Assembly (NCBI GenBank): GCA_036389035.1
Contig: DASVQQ010000007.1
Location: forward strand, 248,001 to 312,000
Direction: 5' to 3'
Length of the DNA stretch: 64,000 nucleotides
Source of the DNA: Jatrophihabitans sp.
GTDB lineage: Bacteria; Actinomycetota; Actinomycetes; Mycobacteriales; Jatrophihabitantaceae
Below the pieces are notes generated by a model. It was not told the DNA's origin. It saw nothing but the letters and a program-made list of their open reading frames with translations, and made no database searches. Shown one piece after another: positions 53,819 to 61,646 of the stretch; the first letter of the stretch is position 1; every line of letters starts with the position of its first letter. The translations under genes were made by a program, and so were the position numbers.

Positions 53819-55222
53819 TCAGCGCTGGCCGAACTTGCCCTGCATCAGCATCGGTCGGGCGACTTCCTGAAAGTCCACGTCCGGGTCCAGGTCTCGGATG
53901 GTTCCCTCGATCACGAGTAGCGAGAGCAGCGGAAAGATCAACTCCGGCGCGGCGTGCACGCCATGCCCGCGCTGCAGGTCGAACATCTCGGTCGCGAATC
54001 GCATCAGGCTGAAGTCCTTGGCCGGCACCCGGTGATTGCGATCGACCAGGTCGGCCATCTGCACGATGAACCCGTCGATGTCAGCGCCGGGCCCGGCCTC
54101 CTCGGCACTCTCGACCACGATCTCCGCGCACCGGATCCCCTCGCCCAGCGCCATGTTCAGGAAGAAGTCGGCGAACAGCCGGCGCAACCGGTCGGTCAGC
54201 TGAACGCTGAACCCGGCATCCAGGACGACGACGTGGCCGGACTCGGTGAAGTAGAGGTTGCCCGGGTGCATGTCGCAGTGCACGAACCCGTCGACGAACA
54301 GCATGTGATAGATGGCGGTGAGGGCGGAGGCGGCGAATTTGCGCCGGTTCGCCGCCGAGCACCGTTGGGCGGCGTCGAGCTCGAGGCCGTCGATGAACTC
54401 CATCACGATGCAGGACCGCGTCGAGAGGTCCCTGTCGACCTTCGGCACCCACACCCTCGGCACGGTGGCCAGGTTGTCGCGCAGCAGGCTCAGGCTCTCG
54501 GCCTCGCGATCGAAGTCCAACTGCCCGAACACCGCGGCGCACGCGTGCTCTACGACGGCGGTCACCGGAATGCCTCGGAACGGCGGCAGTCCGGCGATCA
54601 CGCGCGATCCGGCCCGGATAAGCCGAAGGTCGAGCGCCATGGAGGTCTCGATACCCGGGCGGCGGAGCTTCAGCGCCACTTCGGCGCCGGAGGCCAGTCG
54701 CGCTCGGTAGACACACGCGACGCTGCCGCTGGCCACGGCGGCGTACTCGACCTGTTCGAAGAGCTCGTGCGCTCGGGCGCCGAAGGCGGCTTCGAGCGCG
54801 CGCCGGGCCTGCGCGCCGCTCATCGGTGATGAGGATTCCTGCAACGTCGAAAGCTGATCGCAGGCGACCGGCGGCAGCAGGTCGCGGCGGGTGGCGACTA
54901 CCTGACCGGCCTTGACGAAGGCCGGCCCCAGTAGCTCCAGCAGTAGGGTGAGCTGTCGCCAGGCGTGCCGGACTCCCGCGGGGCGGCCTTTCACCGTGGC
55001 CAGCAGCAGGCTGCTGAGGACCGTCGGAACCAGCGCCGCCAAGCTCAGCGCCAGCAGCCGGACCGCTCGCAGCGCCACCCGCGCACGGCTGTGCGTCCCC
55101 ATCGGCGTACTGGCGGTCCTCGTGCCGCCGGTCCTCGACCTGGCAGTCCTCACGCCGGCGAGTCTCGCGCCGGCGGTTCTCGCGCCGCCGATCCTGCGCT
55201 GCCGGAGGTCGAGCGCGCTCAC
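53819..55222 (-). CDS. UbiB/ABC1-type atypical kinase
   Basis: This encodes 467 residues from the GTG at 55222 that overlaps the propeller stop. An Arg/Thr-rich leader (about 1-45) and a hydrophobic segment (AVRLLALSLAALVPTVLSSLLLA) come first. The UbiB core has the KxGQ helix (FVKAGQVV), the Ala-rich loop replaced by ASGSVACVYRA, Lys in EVALKLRRPG, the ExD-like LDFDREAES, catalytic HCDMHPGN and DAGFSV in the DFG place. UbiB proteins have ATPase activity and support coenzyme Q or other lipid biosynthesis. In an actinomycete, which lacks ubiquinone, it may serve a lipid-like cluster product. Last gene of the leftward operon. Confidence 0.9.
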   Translation of the reverse strand: MSALDLRQRRIGGARTAGARLAGVRTARSRTGGTRTASTPMGTHSRARVALRAVRLLALSLAALVPTVLSSLLLATVKGRPAGVRHAWRQLTLLLELLGPAFVKAGQVVATRRDLLPPVACDQLSTLQESSSPMSGAQARRALEAAFGARAHELFEQVEYAAVASGSVACVYRARLASGAEVALKLRRPGIETSMALDLRLIRAGSRVIAGLPPFRGIPVTAVVEHACAAVFGQLDFDREAESLSLLRDNLATVPRVWVPKVDRDLSTRSCIVMEFIDGLELDAAQRCSAANRRKFAASALTAIYHMLFVDGFVHCDMHPGNLYFTESGHVVVLDAGFSVQLTDRLRRLFADFFLNMALGEGIRCAEIVVESAEEAGPGADIDGFIVQMADLVDRNHRVPAKDFSLMRFATEMFDLQRGHGVHAAPELIFPLLSLLVIEGTIRDLDPDVDFQEVARPMLMQGKFGQR

Positions 55223-55872
55223 CACGTGAGGATCCCCGGTACCTCGATGGCCCGCAGTTGCAGCGTGGCGTAGTCGCAGTACCAGATCTGGCTGCCGTCC
55301 CAGGTGATGCCCGTCGGGTTGCCGTTGACGTCGATGGCCGCGACCTCGCGCCGCAGCGCCAGGTCCATGACGTGGATGATCCCGCCGCGGCGGTCGGCGT
55401 AGAACAGGTAGCGATCAGACACCGTGAGCCCGGCCACCGGGTGCGCGATCGGAAAGCAGTCGATGAGACCGGCTCCACCGGTGCGGCGCAGGTCCATCAC
55501 CCGAAGGTCCTCGAATCCCAGCCACATGCCGTCATGGGTGGCCTCCAACCCGCACAGCACGTGGCCCGGCCTGGGGTTCGGCACTTCCTGCACGATCGCC
55601 TCGGTGTCGGGGTCGATCACCCGCAGCGTCATGTCGTCCCCGACCACCTGGATCAGGTAGCCGTCGATCGTGGTCAGATCTCCGCGGACGCCGGGGCAGG
55701 AGATTCGCCGGGTCACCTCGCCGGTTTGCGGGTCCAGCGCCATGATCCGGTTCGTGACGGCGTCGGAGAACCAGAGTGACTGGCCGCTCCAGGTGAGGCC
55801 GCACAGCTTGATCGCGTGCACCGAGATGTCGCGGACGGATCCGGCTGCGAACAACATCTGGCCCCCGCTCAC
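55219..55872 (-). CDS. Cytosolic beta-propeller protein, paralogue 2 of 3
   Basis: This encodes 217 residues from GTG 55872 (AAAGG upstream; ATG 55857 is an alternative). It shares with the other two copies the blocks CGLTWSGQSLWFSDAVTNRIMALD, TRRISCPGVRGDL, NPRPGHVLCGLEATHDGMWLG and GNPTGITWDGSQIWYCDY. It is closest to copy 3 (both have CPGVR and NPRPG). No signal peptide. Located between the 408-residue unknown protein and the UbiB-like kinase, with which it overlaps. Confidence 0.78.
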   Translation of the reverse strand: MSGGQMLFAAGSVRDISVHAIKLCGLTWSGQSLWFSDAVTNRIMALDPQTGEVTRRISCPGVRGDLTTIDGYLIQVVGDDMTLRVIDPDTEAIVQEVPNPRPGHVLCGLEATHDGMWLGFEDLRVMDLRRTGGAGLIDCFPIAHPVAGLTVSDRYLFYADRRGGIIHVMDLALRREVAAIDVNGNPTGITWDGSQIWYCDYATLQLRAIEVPGILTW

Positions 55873-55906
55873 TTTCGGCCTTTGCGCTCATCGGTTACCG
55901 ACATCT

Positions 55907-55947
55907 CTCATGGGGCGGGAGAACGTGAGTTCGTCCCGCCCCATGAG
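55907..55947. terminator. Very strong hairpin inside a leftward gene group
   Basis: CTCATGGGGCGGGA (55907-55920) pairs perfectly with TCCCGCCCCATGAG (55934-55947), and the inner GAAC/GTTC extends the stem across a single unpaired G. It lies between the stop of the 408-residue protein and the start of propeller 2, both leftward. It may end most transcripts there, or act as an attenuator or an mRNA end protector. Confidence 0.75.
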
Positions 55948-55989
55948 CAGCCTTGCTAGTGCTGACCAGCTAGCTTGCGACTGCCTGTC

Positions 55990-57216
55990 TCAGCTGCGCA
56001 CCAGCTGGCCGGCTCCCGAGACGTGCGCCTCGGTTCCGACGATCGAGCGACGCATGACGAGCTGGACGTCGGACAGCCGCGCCCGAGGCGTGCCGTCCTG
56101 GGCGACCAGAGCGGTGTCCGGGCCCTGCATGCGCAGTTCGGTGCCATCCGGCTCGATGTCGAGCACCTTGCCGCTGACGTGAACGGCGCTGGTGGCGTAG
56201 AGGACACCCGACGGGGTGGCCAGCTCGAACTGGGCGTCCAGGTGCAGCGCGCTCGGGTACTTCACCCGGCTCAGGCTCTCTTCGTGGCCTTCGCCGAAGG
56301 TGCCGCCCGACACCTTGGGCCAGCTGGCCCGCAGCATCACGCGCCCGCCCAGCTCCGGGCAGTGGCCGACCATCGCGACGCGGGCGAGCTGGGCCAGGAC
56401 GCCGTCACCGTCGTGGTGCTTCTCCGGGCCGAACAGCAGCAGCTCGCCACCCGCGGCCTTCTCGTACTCACCGGCGATGTCGATGCTCACGGTCTTGCCG
56501 TTGAGCTCGACCTTGATCTGGCCCTCCATCGAGGACTGCATGATGATCGACGGGTCGACCAGCATCGACATGCACGGACCGGCGCTCGGCGCGAAGAACA
56601 CCGACGGGGTGATCCCGACCGGCTGGTTGTCGTCGTTGGACGGGTACCAGGCCTCGGGCAGGTTGATGCCGCGTACCACGTTCGGCGCCTGCAGGACGTC
56701 GAACGGCCCGTCGCCGCGAGGCTCGCCGAGGTAGGGACCGGTCAGCGGCTTCTTGTACGGCGGGATGTGGTCGACGGTGCCAAGGATCTCGATGACGTCG
56801 CGGTGAGCGAGCCGCATCGAGCTGGTCTCCAGGATGCCGAACCGGCGGATGAAGAAGTTCGCGGGGAAGTTCTTGCCCGGCACGATCTGGCGAATGTGCC
56901 CGGTGTTGGGCAGGAACGGGTTGGACAGGATCTGGATGCGGTCGTTGAGAACGTAGCTGTAGCCCTTGATGCCGACCTCGGGAGCGCTGATCAGCTCAAG
57001 GTCGAACTCGGCGTAGCCCTTCTCGTCCACGCGGTGCTCGAAGCCGGGCATCGGCCACTTGTTCAGCTGCACGAAGCCGGAGAGGTTGATCGTCTCTCGC
57101 TGGCCGGTGTAGTAGTCCTCGCCGAACACCACCGTGGCGGCAGCGAGGATGTGGGGCCGGATGGGTTGGGGTTCGAGGTTCAGCGACTCGTAAGTCTCGG
57201 GACCGGAAACACTCAT
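55990..57216 (-). CDS. Unrecognised 408-residue cytosolic protein
   Basis: ATG 57216 follows TGGAG by six bases. No signal peptide or membrane helix. The composition is beta-rich with conserved-looking blocks: VVFGEDYYTGQRETINLSGFVQLNKW, FDLELISAPEVGIKGYSYVLNDRIQ, FFIRRFGILETSSMRLAHRDVIEILG, and the C-terminal RLSDVQLVMRRSIVGTEAHVSG. The two halves (about 1-170 and 200-408) look like separate beta domains. No enzyme family can be named. It follows the methyltransferase gene in the same direction, with a candidate operator at 57305-57322 between them, so it may have its own promoter. Confidence 0.75.
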   Translation of the reverse strand: MSVSGPETYESLNLEPQPIRPHILAAATVVFGEDYYTGQRETINLSGFVQLNKWPMPGFEHRVDEKGYAEFDLELISAPEVGIKGYSYVLNDRIQILSNPFLPNTGHIRQIVPGKNFPANFFIRRFGILETSSMRLAHRDVIEILGTVDHIPPYKKPLTGPYLGEPRGDGPFDVLQAPNVVRGINLPEAWYPSNDDNQPVGITPSVFFAPSAGPCMSMLVDPSIIMQSSMEGQIKVELNGKTVSIDIAGEYEKAAGGELLLFGPEKHHDGDGVLAQLARVAMVGHCPELGGRVMLRASWPKVSGGTFGEGHEESLSRVKYPSALHLDAQFELATPSGVLYATSAVHVSGKVLDIEPDGTELRMQGPDTALVAQDGTPRARLSDVQLVMRRSIVGTEAHVSGAGQLVRS

Positions 57217-57304
57217 GTCATCTCCAGTTGACTCAGGTGGGTTGGTGTGGGGACGGACGATGCTGTCGCCGTCGGAGAGAGGATCGCAGCCTGCTTCTTC
57301 GGAT

Positions 57305-57322
57305 ACTACTTTTTTATATAGT
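57305..57322. promoter_or_regulatory. Candidate operator before the 408-residue protein gene
   Basis: ACTAC-N8-ATAGT, flanked as TACTAC...ATAGTA, lies 89 bases upstream of the ATG at 57216 in a run of T and A unlike the surrounding GC-rich DNA. It has the arm spacing found at 58226-58243 and 43996-44013. On the minus strand TAGTAT (reading 57308-57303) could be a -10 element. Confidence 0.45.
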
Positions 57323-57369
57323 AACTGTCTAGAGTGTTTTCCAGCCTTCGCCGGCTGCCCGGCCCCGCG

Positions 57370-58194
57370 TCAGGCAGGCTTGTGGCCGGTGATGATCAGG
57401 TATCCGATCTTGTCGCGGTAGATCGGCAGCAGCATGCCCATAGCGTCCTGCTGCTCCTGGATGCGCTCCTCGCCGAAGCTGGCGATGAGCTCGTCGCGAT
57501 GGCGCTCCAACCGGTCGAAGTACGCGGGGTAGGAGCGCCTGATCCGGTCGCCGCAGTCGATCACATCGTCGATCACCATGCCGGTGGCCCGGACCGCGTC
57601 GAGCATGTCGTCATAGCGCAGCGGCGGCTGCATCGCGCCCGCGAGCAGGATCTGGGTCTCCTCGACGGTCAGCGGGATCTCTTCGATGAACTCGGTGAGC
57701 ACGATGCGAGCGCCCGGCCGGGCCACCCGGACCATCTCGTCAAGCCACTGACCGCGGTCGGCGGCGTGGTGCAGCGCCTGGAACATCAGCACCGCGTCGA
57801 AGCTGCCGTCCGGGTGGTTCAGGGCCGCGGCGTCGCCGTGCTCGATCCTGACCTGGCCGCGCAGCCCGGCGGCTTGGACCCGGCGGGTCGCCTCCCGCAC
57901 CTGCCAGTGGCTGATCGTGACACCGATGATCTCGGCCTCGACGCGCTGCCCCAGCCGGATCGCGGGCACGCCGACGCCGCAGCCGATATCGAGCAGGCGC
58001 TGTCCCGGCTGAAGATCGAGCTTGCCCCCCACGATGTCGGTGAGGCGGTTGATGGCTTCGAGCAGCGGCGTTCGATCGTCCTCGTCGGTCCAGTAGCCGA
58101 CGTGGATGTTGCCGCCCATGATCTCGATGAGGCCGCCCATCTGGTCGTAGTGATCTCCGGCGTCCTTGACTGCGGGCAGTTCGGTGGTAGACAC
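57370..58194 (-). CDS. SAM-dependent methyltransferase, gamma-tocopherol/cyclopropane-synthase-like
   Basis: This encodes 274 residues from GTG 58194 after AAAGGGAAT. The N-terminal DHYDQMGGLIEIMGGNIHVGYW is typical of C- or N-methyltransferases of the Erg6/tocopherol type. Motif I is LLDIGCGVGVPAIRL, followed by IIGVTISHWQVREA and MFQALHHAADR. The substrate should be a small, perhaps hydrophobic, molecule. It is the first gene of the leftward group, with a good inverted repeat 32 bases before its start. Confidence 0.92.
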   Translation of the reverse strand: MSTTELPAVKDAGDHYDQMGGLIEIMGGNIHVGYWTDEDDRTPLLEAINRLTDIVGGKLDLQPGQRLLDIGCGVGVPAIRLGQRVEAEIIGVTISHWQVREATRRVQAAGLRGQVRIEHGDAAALNHPDGSFDAVLMFQALHHAADRGQWLDEMVRVARPGARIVLTEFIEEIPLTVEETQILLAGAMQPPLRYDDMLDAVRATGMVIDDVIDCGDRIRRSYPAYFDRLERHRDELIASFGEERIQEQQDAMGMLLPIYRDKIGYLIITGHKPA

Positions 58195-58225
58195 GGCATT
58201 CCCTTTCGCGTCGCGCAGAACTTGT

Positions 58226-58243
58226 ACTATTGTTTAATATAGT
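58226..58243. promoter_or_regulatory. Best candidate operator of the cluster (ACTAT-N8-ATAGT)
   Basis: A perfect 5-base inverted repeat with an 8-base spacer, in AT-rich DNA. It lies 32 bases before the leftward methyltransferase gene and, to the right, its TATAGT (58238-58243) could serve as a -10 for a rightward leaderless message starting at ATG 58251. HxlR-family regulators in Bacillus bind TAC...GTA-type repeats, which fits in style. Confidence 0.5.
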
Positions 58244-58250
58244 TTTCAGA

Positions 58251-58343
58251 ATGGGCCTGTCAATCGGCCGCCCGCTGGCCGACCCGGTCCGGCGCGACGA
58301 GCGACGGCTCTTGCTATGGCTGGTTGCCTATGTGATCCGCTGA
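58251..58343 (+). CDS. Possible 30-residue leaderless small ORF
   Basis: ATG 58251 opens 30 codons ending with TGA at 58341-58343. TATAGT ends seven bases before the ATG, the spacing of leaderless actinobacterial starts; there is no ribosome site. The peptide has a Gly/Pro-containing first half, a charged middle (RRDERR) and a hydrophobic end with LLLWLVAY. It lies between two divergent operons of a cluster with TldD/TldE. It may be a precursor peptide, a regulatory small protein or chance; high-GC DNA often has frames of this length. Confidence 0.3.
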   Translation: MGLSIGRPLADPVRRDERRLLLWLVAYVIR

Positions 58344-58399
58344 TAAGCGGCCAGTGGGCGGTCGCTGCTGAGCAAGGCTTGCAGCCCGGATGATTTTGC

Positions 58400-58427
58400 T
58401 TGAAAAACATAGTGCTTTGCGTATAGT
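58400..58427 (+). promoter_or_regulatory. SigA-type promoter of the aminotransferase operon
   Basis: TTGAAA (58400-58405) and TATAGT (58422-58427) are separated by 16 bases, close to consensus. The transcript would start near 58434, leaving a leader of about 40 bases with GGAGG at 58461-58465 before GTG 58474. Confidence 0.7.
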
Positions 58428-58473
58428 CAAGCCGGGTCGTCGTCAGGGGCGCTGTCAGTCGGAGGCCGACGTA

Positions 58474-59820
58474 GTGACATACACCGAGAACCTCCAGCAC
58501 GAGCTCGCCGGGCCCGGCTCGCCCGACGTGCGCAGCGACGGCGACCAGCGCCCGGAGCGGCCGCGGGATGCCAGCTGGGACGACCTCAGGCGGCTGTTCG
58601 CGCTGGAGCCCGGCGTCGTCCACCTCAACACCGGCACGGTGGGGGTGCTGCCGCACGCCGTCGAGGACGAGTACGACCGGGTCACCCGCCAGTGGGCGGG
58701 CGGGCTGGTGGACGTCTATCGCCCGACGATGTTCACCGAGTACCGAGCCGCCATCGCCGGCTCCTACGGGGTCGACGGCGACGAGATCGTGATCAGTCAC
58801 AACGCGACCGAGGCGGTCGCCCGGGTGATCAACGGCCTGGACCTGCACGCCGGCGACGAAGCGGTCGTGACGACGCACGAGTGCTATTCGGTGCTGTCCA
58901 ACCTCAATCTGGTGCGCAACCGGCACGGCCTGGTGCTGAAGGTGCTGACCCCGCCGTCGGGTCACCGGGCAACGGCTGAGGAGATCGTGGCGCTCTTCGA
59001 GCAGGCCATCACGCCGCGTACCAAGGTATTCGCGTTCTCGGCGATCAGCCTGTGGACCGGGACCATGATGCCGTTGCGCGCGCTGTGCCAGCTGGCGCAA
59101 CGACACGGCATCAGCACCGTGGTCGACGGCGCGCTGATATCGGGGATGCTCGAGGAGAGCCTGCGTGCCTCCGGGGCGGACTTCATCGCCTGCTCCGGCT
59201 CGAAGTACCAGTGCGGGCCGCTGGGCAGCGGGATCCTGTACGTCAGGAACAAGGTGTTTCCCGAGTACAACCCGTTGCCGCTGCCCACCCTGTGGCCGGT
59301 GATCTCCACCTGGTACCCGATGATCGGCAGCCCGCCGCCCAGGTCGGGCACCTCGGTCGAGAGCTATGACATCGGCGACTACCTGCAAAGCGCCGGCAGC
59401 GCGAATATCGCCCGCGGCGCGGCGCTGGCCAAGGCCTGTCAGCTGTGGGACGAGATCGGTCGGGACCGGATCGAGCGCCGGGTGATGGAACTCGGTGACC
59501 ACGCCCGCGAGCGGGTCCTCGACCGCTTCGGCGAGCAGGCCATGTACTCCCCGGTCACCGACCCTGGCCTGCGCAGCCCGCTGATCGCTTTCAACCCGTT
59601 CCGCGAGCCGGCCGACCACTGGAACGTCAAGAAGATCAGCGCGCTGACCGACCGGCTCGCCGCCGAGCACCGGATCTGGGTCCGCTGGACCGAGTTCGAC
59701 GTGCCGCACTCGCCGCATCAGCATTACGCCGCCCGGATCAGCCCGCACATCTTCAACGACGTCGAGGAGATCGATCAGGCGGTGGCCCGGATCGCCGCCG
59801 TGGCCGAGGAACTCGCGTGA
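58474..59820 (+). CDS. Class V PLP aminotransferase (isopenicillin N epimerase-like)
   Basis: This encodes 448 residues. GTG 58474 is chosen because GGAGG lies eight bases upstream. Blocks: VHLNTGTVGVLP, VISHNATEAVARVINGL, the Asp in STVVDGALISGML, and the Schiff-base Lys in ACSGSKYQCGPLGSGILYV. This branch includes isopenicillin N epimerases and EgtE-like C-S lyases, and often serves specialised metabolism. Its stop overlaps the start of the solute-binding protein gene by GTGA, a strict coupling that suggests the two act together. Confidence 0.9.
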   Translation: MTYTENLQHELAGPGSPDVRSDGDQRPERPRDASWDDLRRLFALEPGVVHLNTGTVGVLPHAVEDEYDRVTRQWAGGLVDVYRPTMFTEYRAAIAGSYGVDGDEIVISHNATEAVARVINGLDLHAGDEAVVTTHECYSVLSNLNLVRNRHGLVLKVLTPPSGHRATAEEIVALFEQAITPRTKVFAFSAISLWTGTMMPLRALCQLAQRHGISTVVDGALISGMLEESLRASGADFIACSGSKYQCGPLGSGILYVRNKVFPEYNPLPLPTLWPVISTWYPMIGSPPPRSGTSVESYDIGDYLQSAGSANIARGAALAKACQLWDEIGRDRIERRVMELGDHARERVLDRFGEQAMYSPVTDPGLRSPLIAFNPFREPADHWNVKKISALTDRLAAEHRIWVRWTEFDVPHSPHQHYAARISPHIFNDVEEIDQAVARIAAVAEELA

Positions 59821-61607
59821 GCGCGCCGAGCGCTGCCGCCGTTCGGGCTGAGCGCCCCCGCGCCGGCGGCGTCCTGCGGCTCTACGGGCCTGGCGACATC
59901 GATCACCTCGATCCGGCCGCCGCTCACCGCCAGACCCGCGCGATCCTGCGGCTGCTCTCCCGCCAGCTGCTCAGCTACCAGCCGCATGCCGACCTGCGGA
60001 ACTGGCAGTCGGTGGCGCCGGTGCCCGACGTCGCGCTTGCGGTGCCCTCGACCTACAACGCCGGACTCGGCGCGAGCCACCGCAGCTACGTGCTGCACCT
60101 GCGGCCACAGGTCTGCTGGGACACCTCACCGCCTCGCGAGGTGACGGCGCAGGACTTCGTTCGGGGCTTCAAGCGGGTGGCAGGCACGCGGGCCCGGTCC
60201 GCGGCCCGCAGCTACTTCGGCAGCGTGATCAGGGGGATGGCCCAGTTCTGCGACGGCTTCGCCGCGGCGGTGCCGCCCACCGCCACGGCCGAGCAGTTCG
60301 CCGCGTACCAGAACGCGCATGAGATCCCCGGGATCTTCGTCCTCGACGACCAGACGCTGGTGATCGAGCTGCTCCGCGCGTCACCCGACTTCACCCACAT
60401 GCTGGCCCTGATCGGCGCCTCCGCGGCCCCGGCGGAGTACGACGCCCTGGTGCCCGGCAGCCCGGAGTCGCACCGCAACCTCCGATCGAACGGGCCGTAC
60501 CGGGTGGCTCACCACCTGCCCGGCAAGCAGCTGCGGCTCGAACCCAACCCGGCCTGGCTGCCGGAGTCCGACCCGGTGCGCGGGCGCCACCTGGACGCCA
60601 TCGAGATCACCGTCGGGGCGGCCGGCCCCCGCGAGATCGCCGACCGGATCGAGGCCGGGCACGCCGACCTGCCATGGGGCGCCCCGGCGCGCGCCCTGCC
60701 GGCGCAAAGCCATGCCGATCCGGCCGGCACGCTCAGTTGGGACCTCGATCCGTACCTGGTGTTCAACGTCGCCGGTGGGGCGGCCGCACTCGGCGATGTG
60801 CGGGTGCGGCGCGCGATCGCCGCCGGCATCGACCGGACCGCGATCCTCGAGCTGTGCCGCCGGGGGGACGGCGCCGAAGCCCGGATCGCGCAGTCGGTGG
60901 TGCCGCCGAACAACGACGCGCACCAGGACATCCCGGTTGACGCCCGCGCCGCCCACGGCCGGCCCGAGCTGGCCCGAGCGCTGCTCGACCAGGCCGGCTA
61001 CCCGGCCGGCCTGGAGTTGACTGCCGTCCATCAGCTGGGTGAGCCCGAACAGGACGTGCTGGCCGCGTGCGCCGCGGCGCTGGCCGGGGCGGGTATCCAG
61101 CTGCGACTGATCGGGCTGGACCGCGGCGACTACCACCAGCTGCGCCACCACCGGCATCCCGAGCCCGCGACAGGGTGGGACCTGATGCTGAGCTCCCATT
61201 CCGCGGACTGGCACTACCGCAACAGCCGGGTCTTCCTGCAACCACTGTTCGAGACCGGCGCCGAGGACAACCTGGGCGGATTCAGCGATCCGGAGGTCGA
61301 CGAGTCGATCCAGCGGGCGCTGGCAGCGGCCACCGAGGCGCCGGCGACAGCGCTCGCGGCGTGGCAGGAGGTGCAGCGGCGGGTGCTGGAGCAGGCCGCC
61401 GTGGTTCCGATCCTGTTCCGCGCCCCGGTCGCCGGGCCCCGGCGCGGTGCCAGGGTGCGTAACGCGATCCCGATGCCGGCGCTCGGCTACGGCTATGACC
61501 TCAGCGCGCTGTGGCTCGACGACGGGCGGCTCGACAACGAACGCGGCGAGGCCGCAGGCTGGAAGGACGTCGATGCTCACCTCGCGCCGATCGCGGGCGC
61601 GAGCTGA
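59817..61607 (+). CDS. Family 5 solute-binding protein without a signal peptide
   Basis: This encodes 596 residues. SBP_bac_5 (DppA/OppA-like) features: GVLRLYGPGDIDHLDPAAA near the start, VRDF-type block REVTAQDFVRGFKRVAGT, GPYRVAHHLPGKQLRLEPNP, VFNVAGGAAALGDVRVRRAIAAGIDRTAI (the family signature) and the C-terminal VVPILFRAP. The first 20 residues are Ala/Arg/Pro-rich but without hydrophobic core or lipobox Cys, and no permease or ATPase genes are near. It therefore seems cytosolic, like SgrR-type sensors but without an HTH. It may bind or carry a peptide-like intermediate. Confidence 0.88.
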   Translation: MSAPSAAAVRAERPRAGGVLRLYGPGDIDHLDPAAAHRQTRAILRLLSRQLLSYQPHADLRNWQSVAPVPDVALAVPSTYNAGLGASHRSYVLHLRPQVCWDTSPPREVTAQDFVRGFKRVAGTRARSAARSYFGSVIRGMAQFCDGFAAAVPPTATAEQFAAYQNAHEIPGIFVLDDQTLVIELLRASPDFTHMLALIGASAAPAEYDALVPGSPESHRNLRSNGPYRVAHHLPGKQLRLEPNPAWLPESDPVRGRHLDAIEITVGAAGPREIADRIEAGHADLPWGAPARALPAQSHADPAGTLSWDLDPYLVFNVAGGAAALGDVRVRRAIAAGIDRTAILELCRRGDGAEARIAQSVVPPNNDAHQDIPVDARAAHGRPELARALLDQAGYPAGLELTAVHQLGEPEQDVLAACAAALAGAGIQLRLIGLDRGDYHQLRHHRHPEPATGWDLMLSSHSADWHYRNSRVFLQPLFETGAEDNLGGFSDPEVDESIQRALAAATEAPATALAAWQEVQRRVLEQAAVVPILFRAPVAGPRRGARVRNAIPMPALGYGYDLSALWLDDGRLDNERGEAAGWKDVDAHLAPIAGAS

Positions 61608-61646
61608 CGGCACGCGGCGTCGGAAACGGATGACAGGAGGTGCCCG

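Noticed and set aside
58409..58427. Two ATAGT words nine bases apart taken as a direct-repeat operator
   Set aside because: The second word is explained as the -10 of a near-consensus promoter and the first has no matching inverted arm.
58246..59748. 500-codon frame on the minus strand under the aminotransferase
   Set aside because: The aminotransferase has a promoter, ribosome site and PLP motifs; the opposite frame has none.
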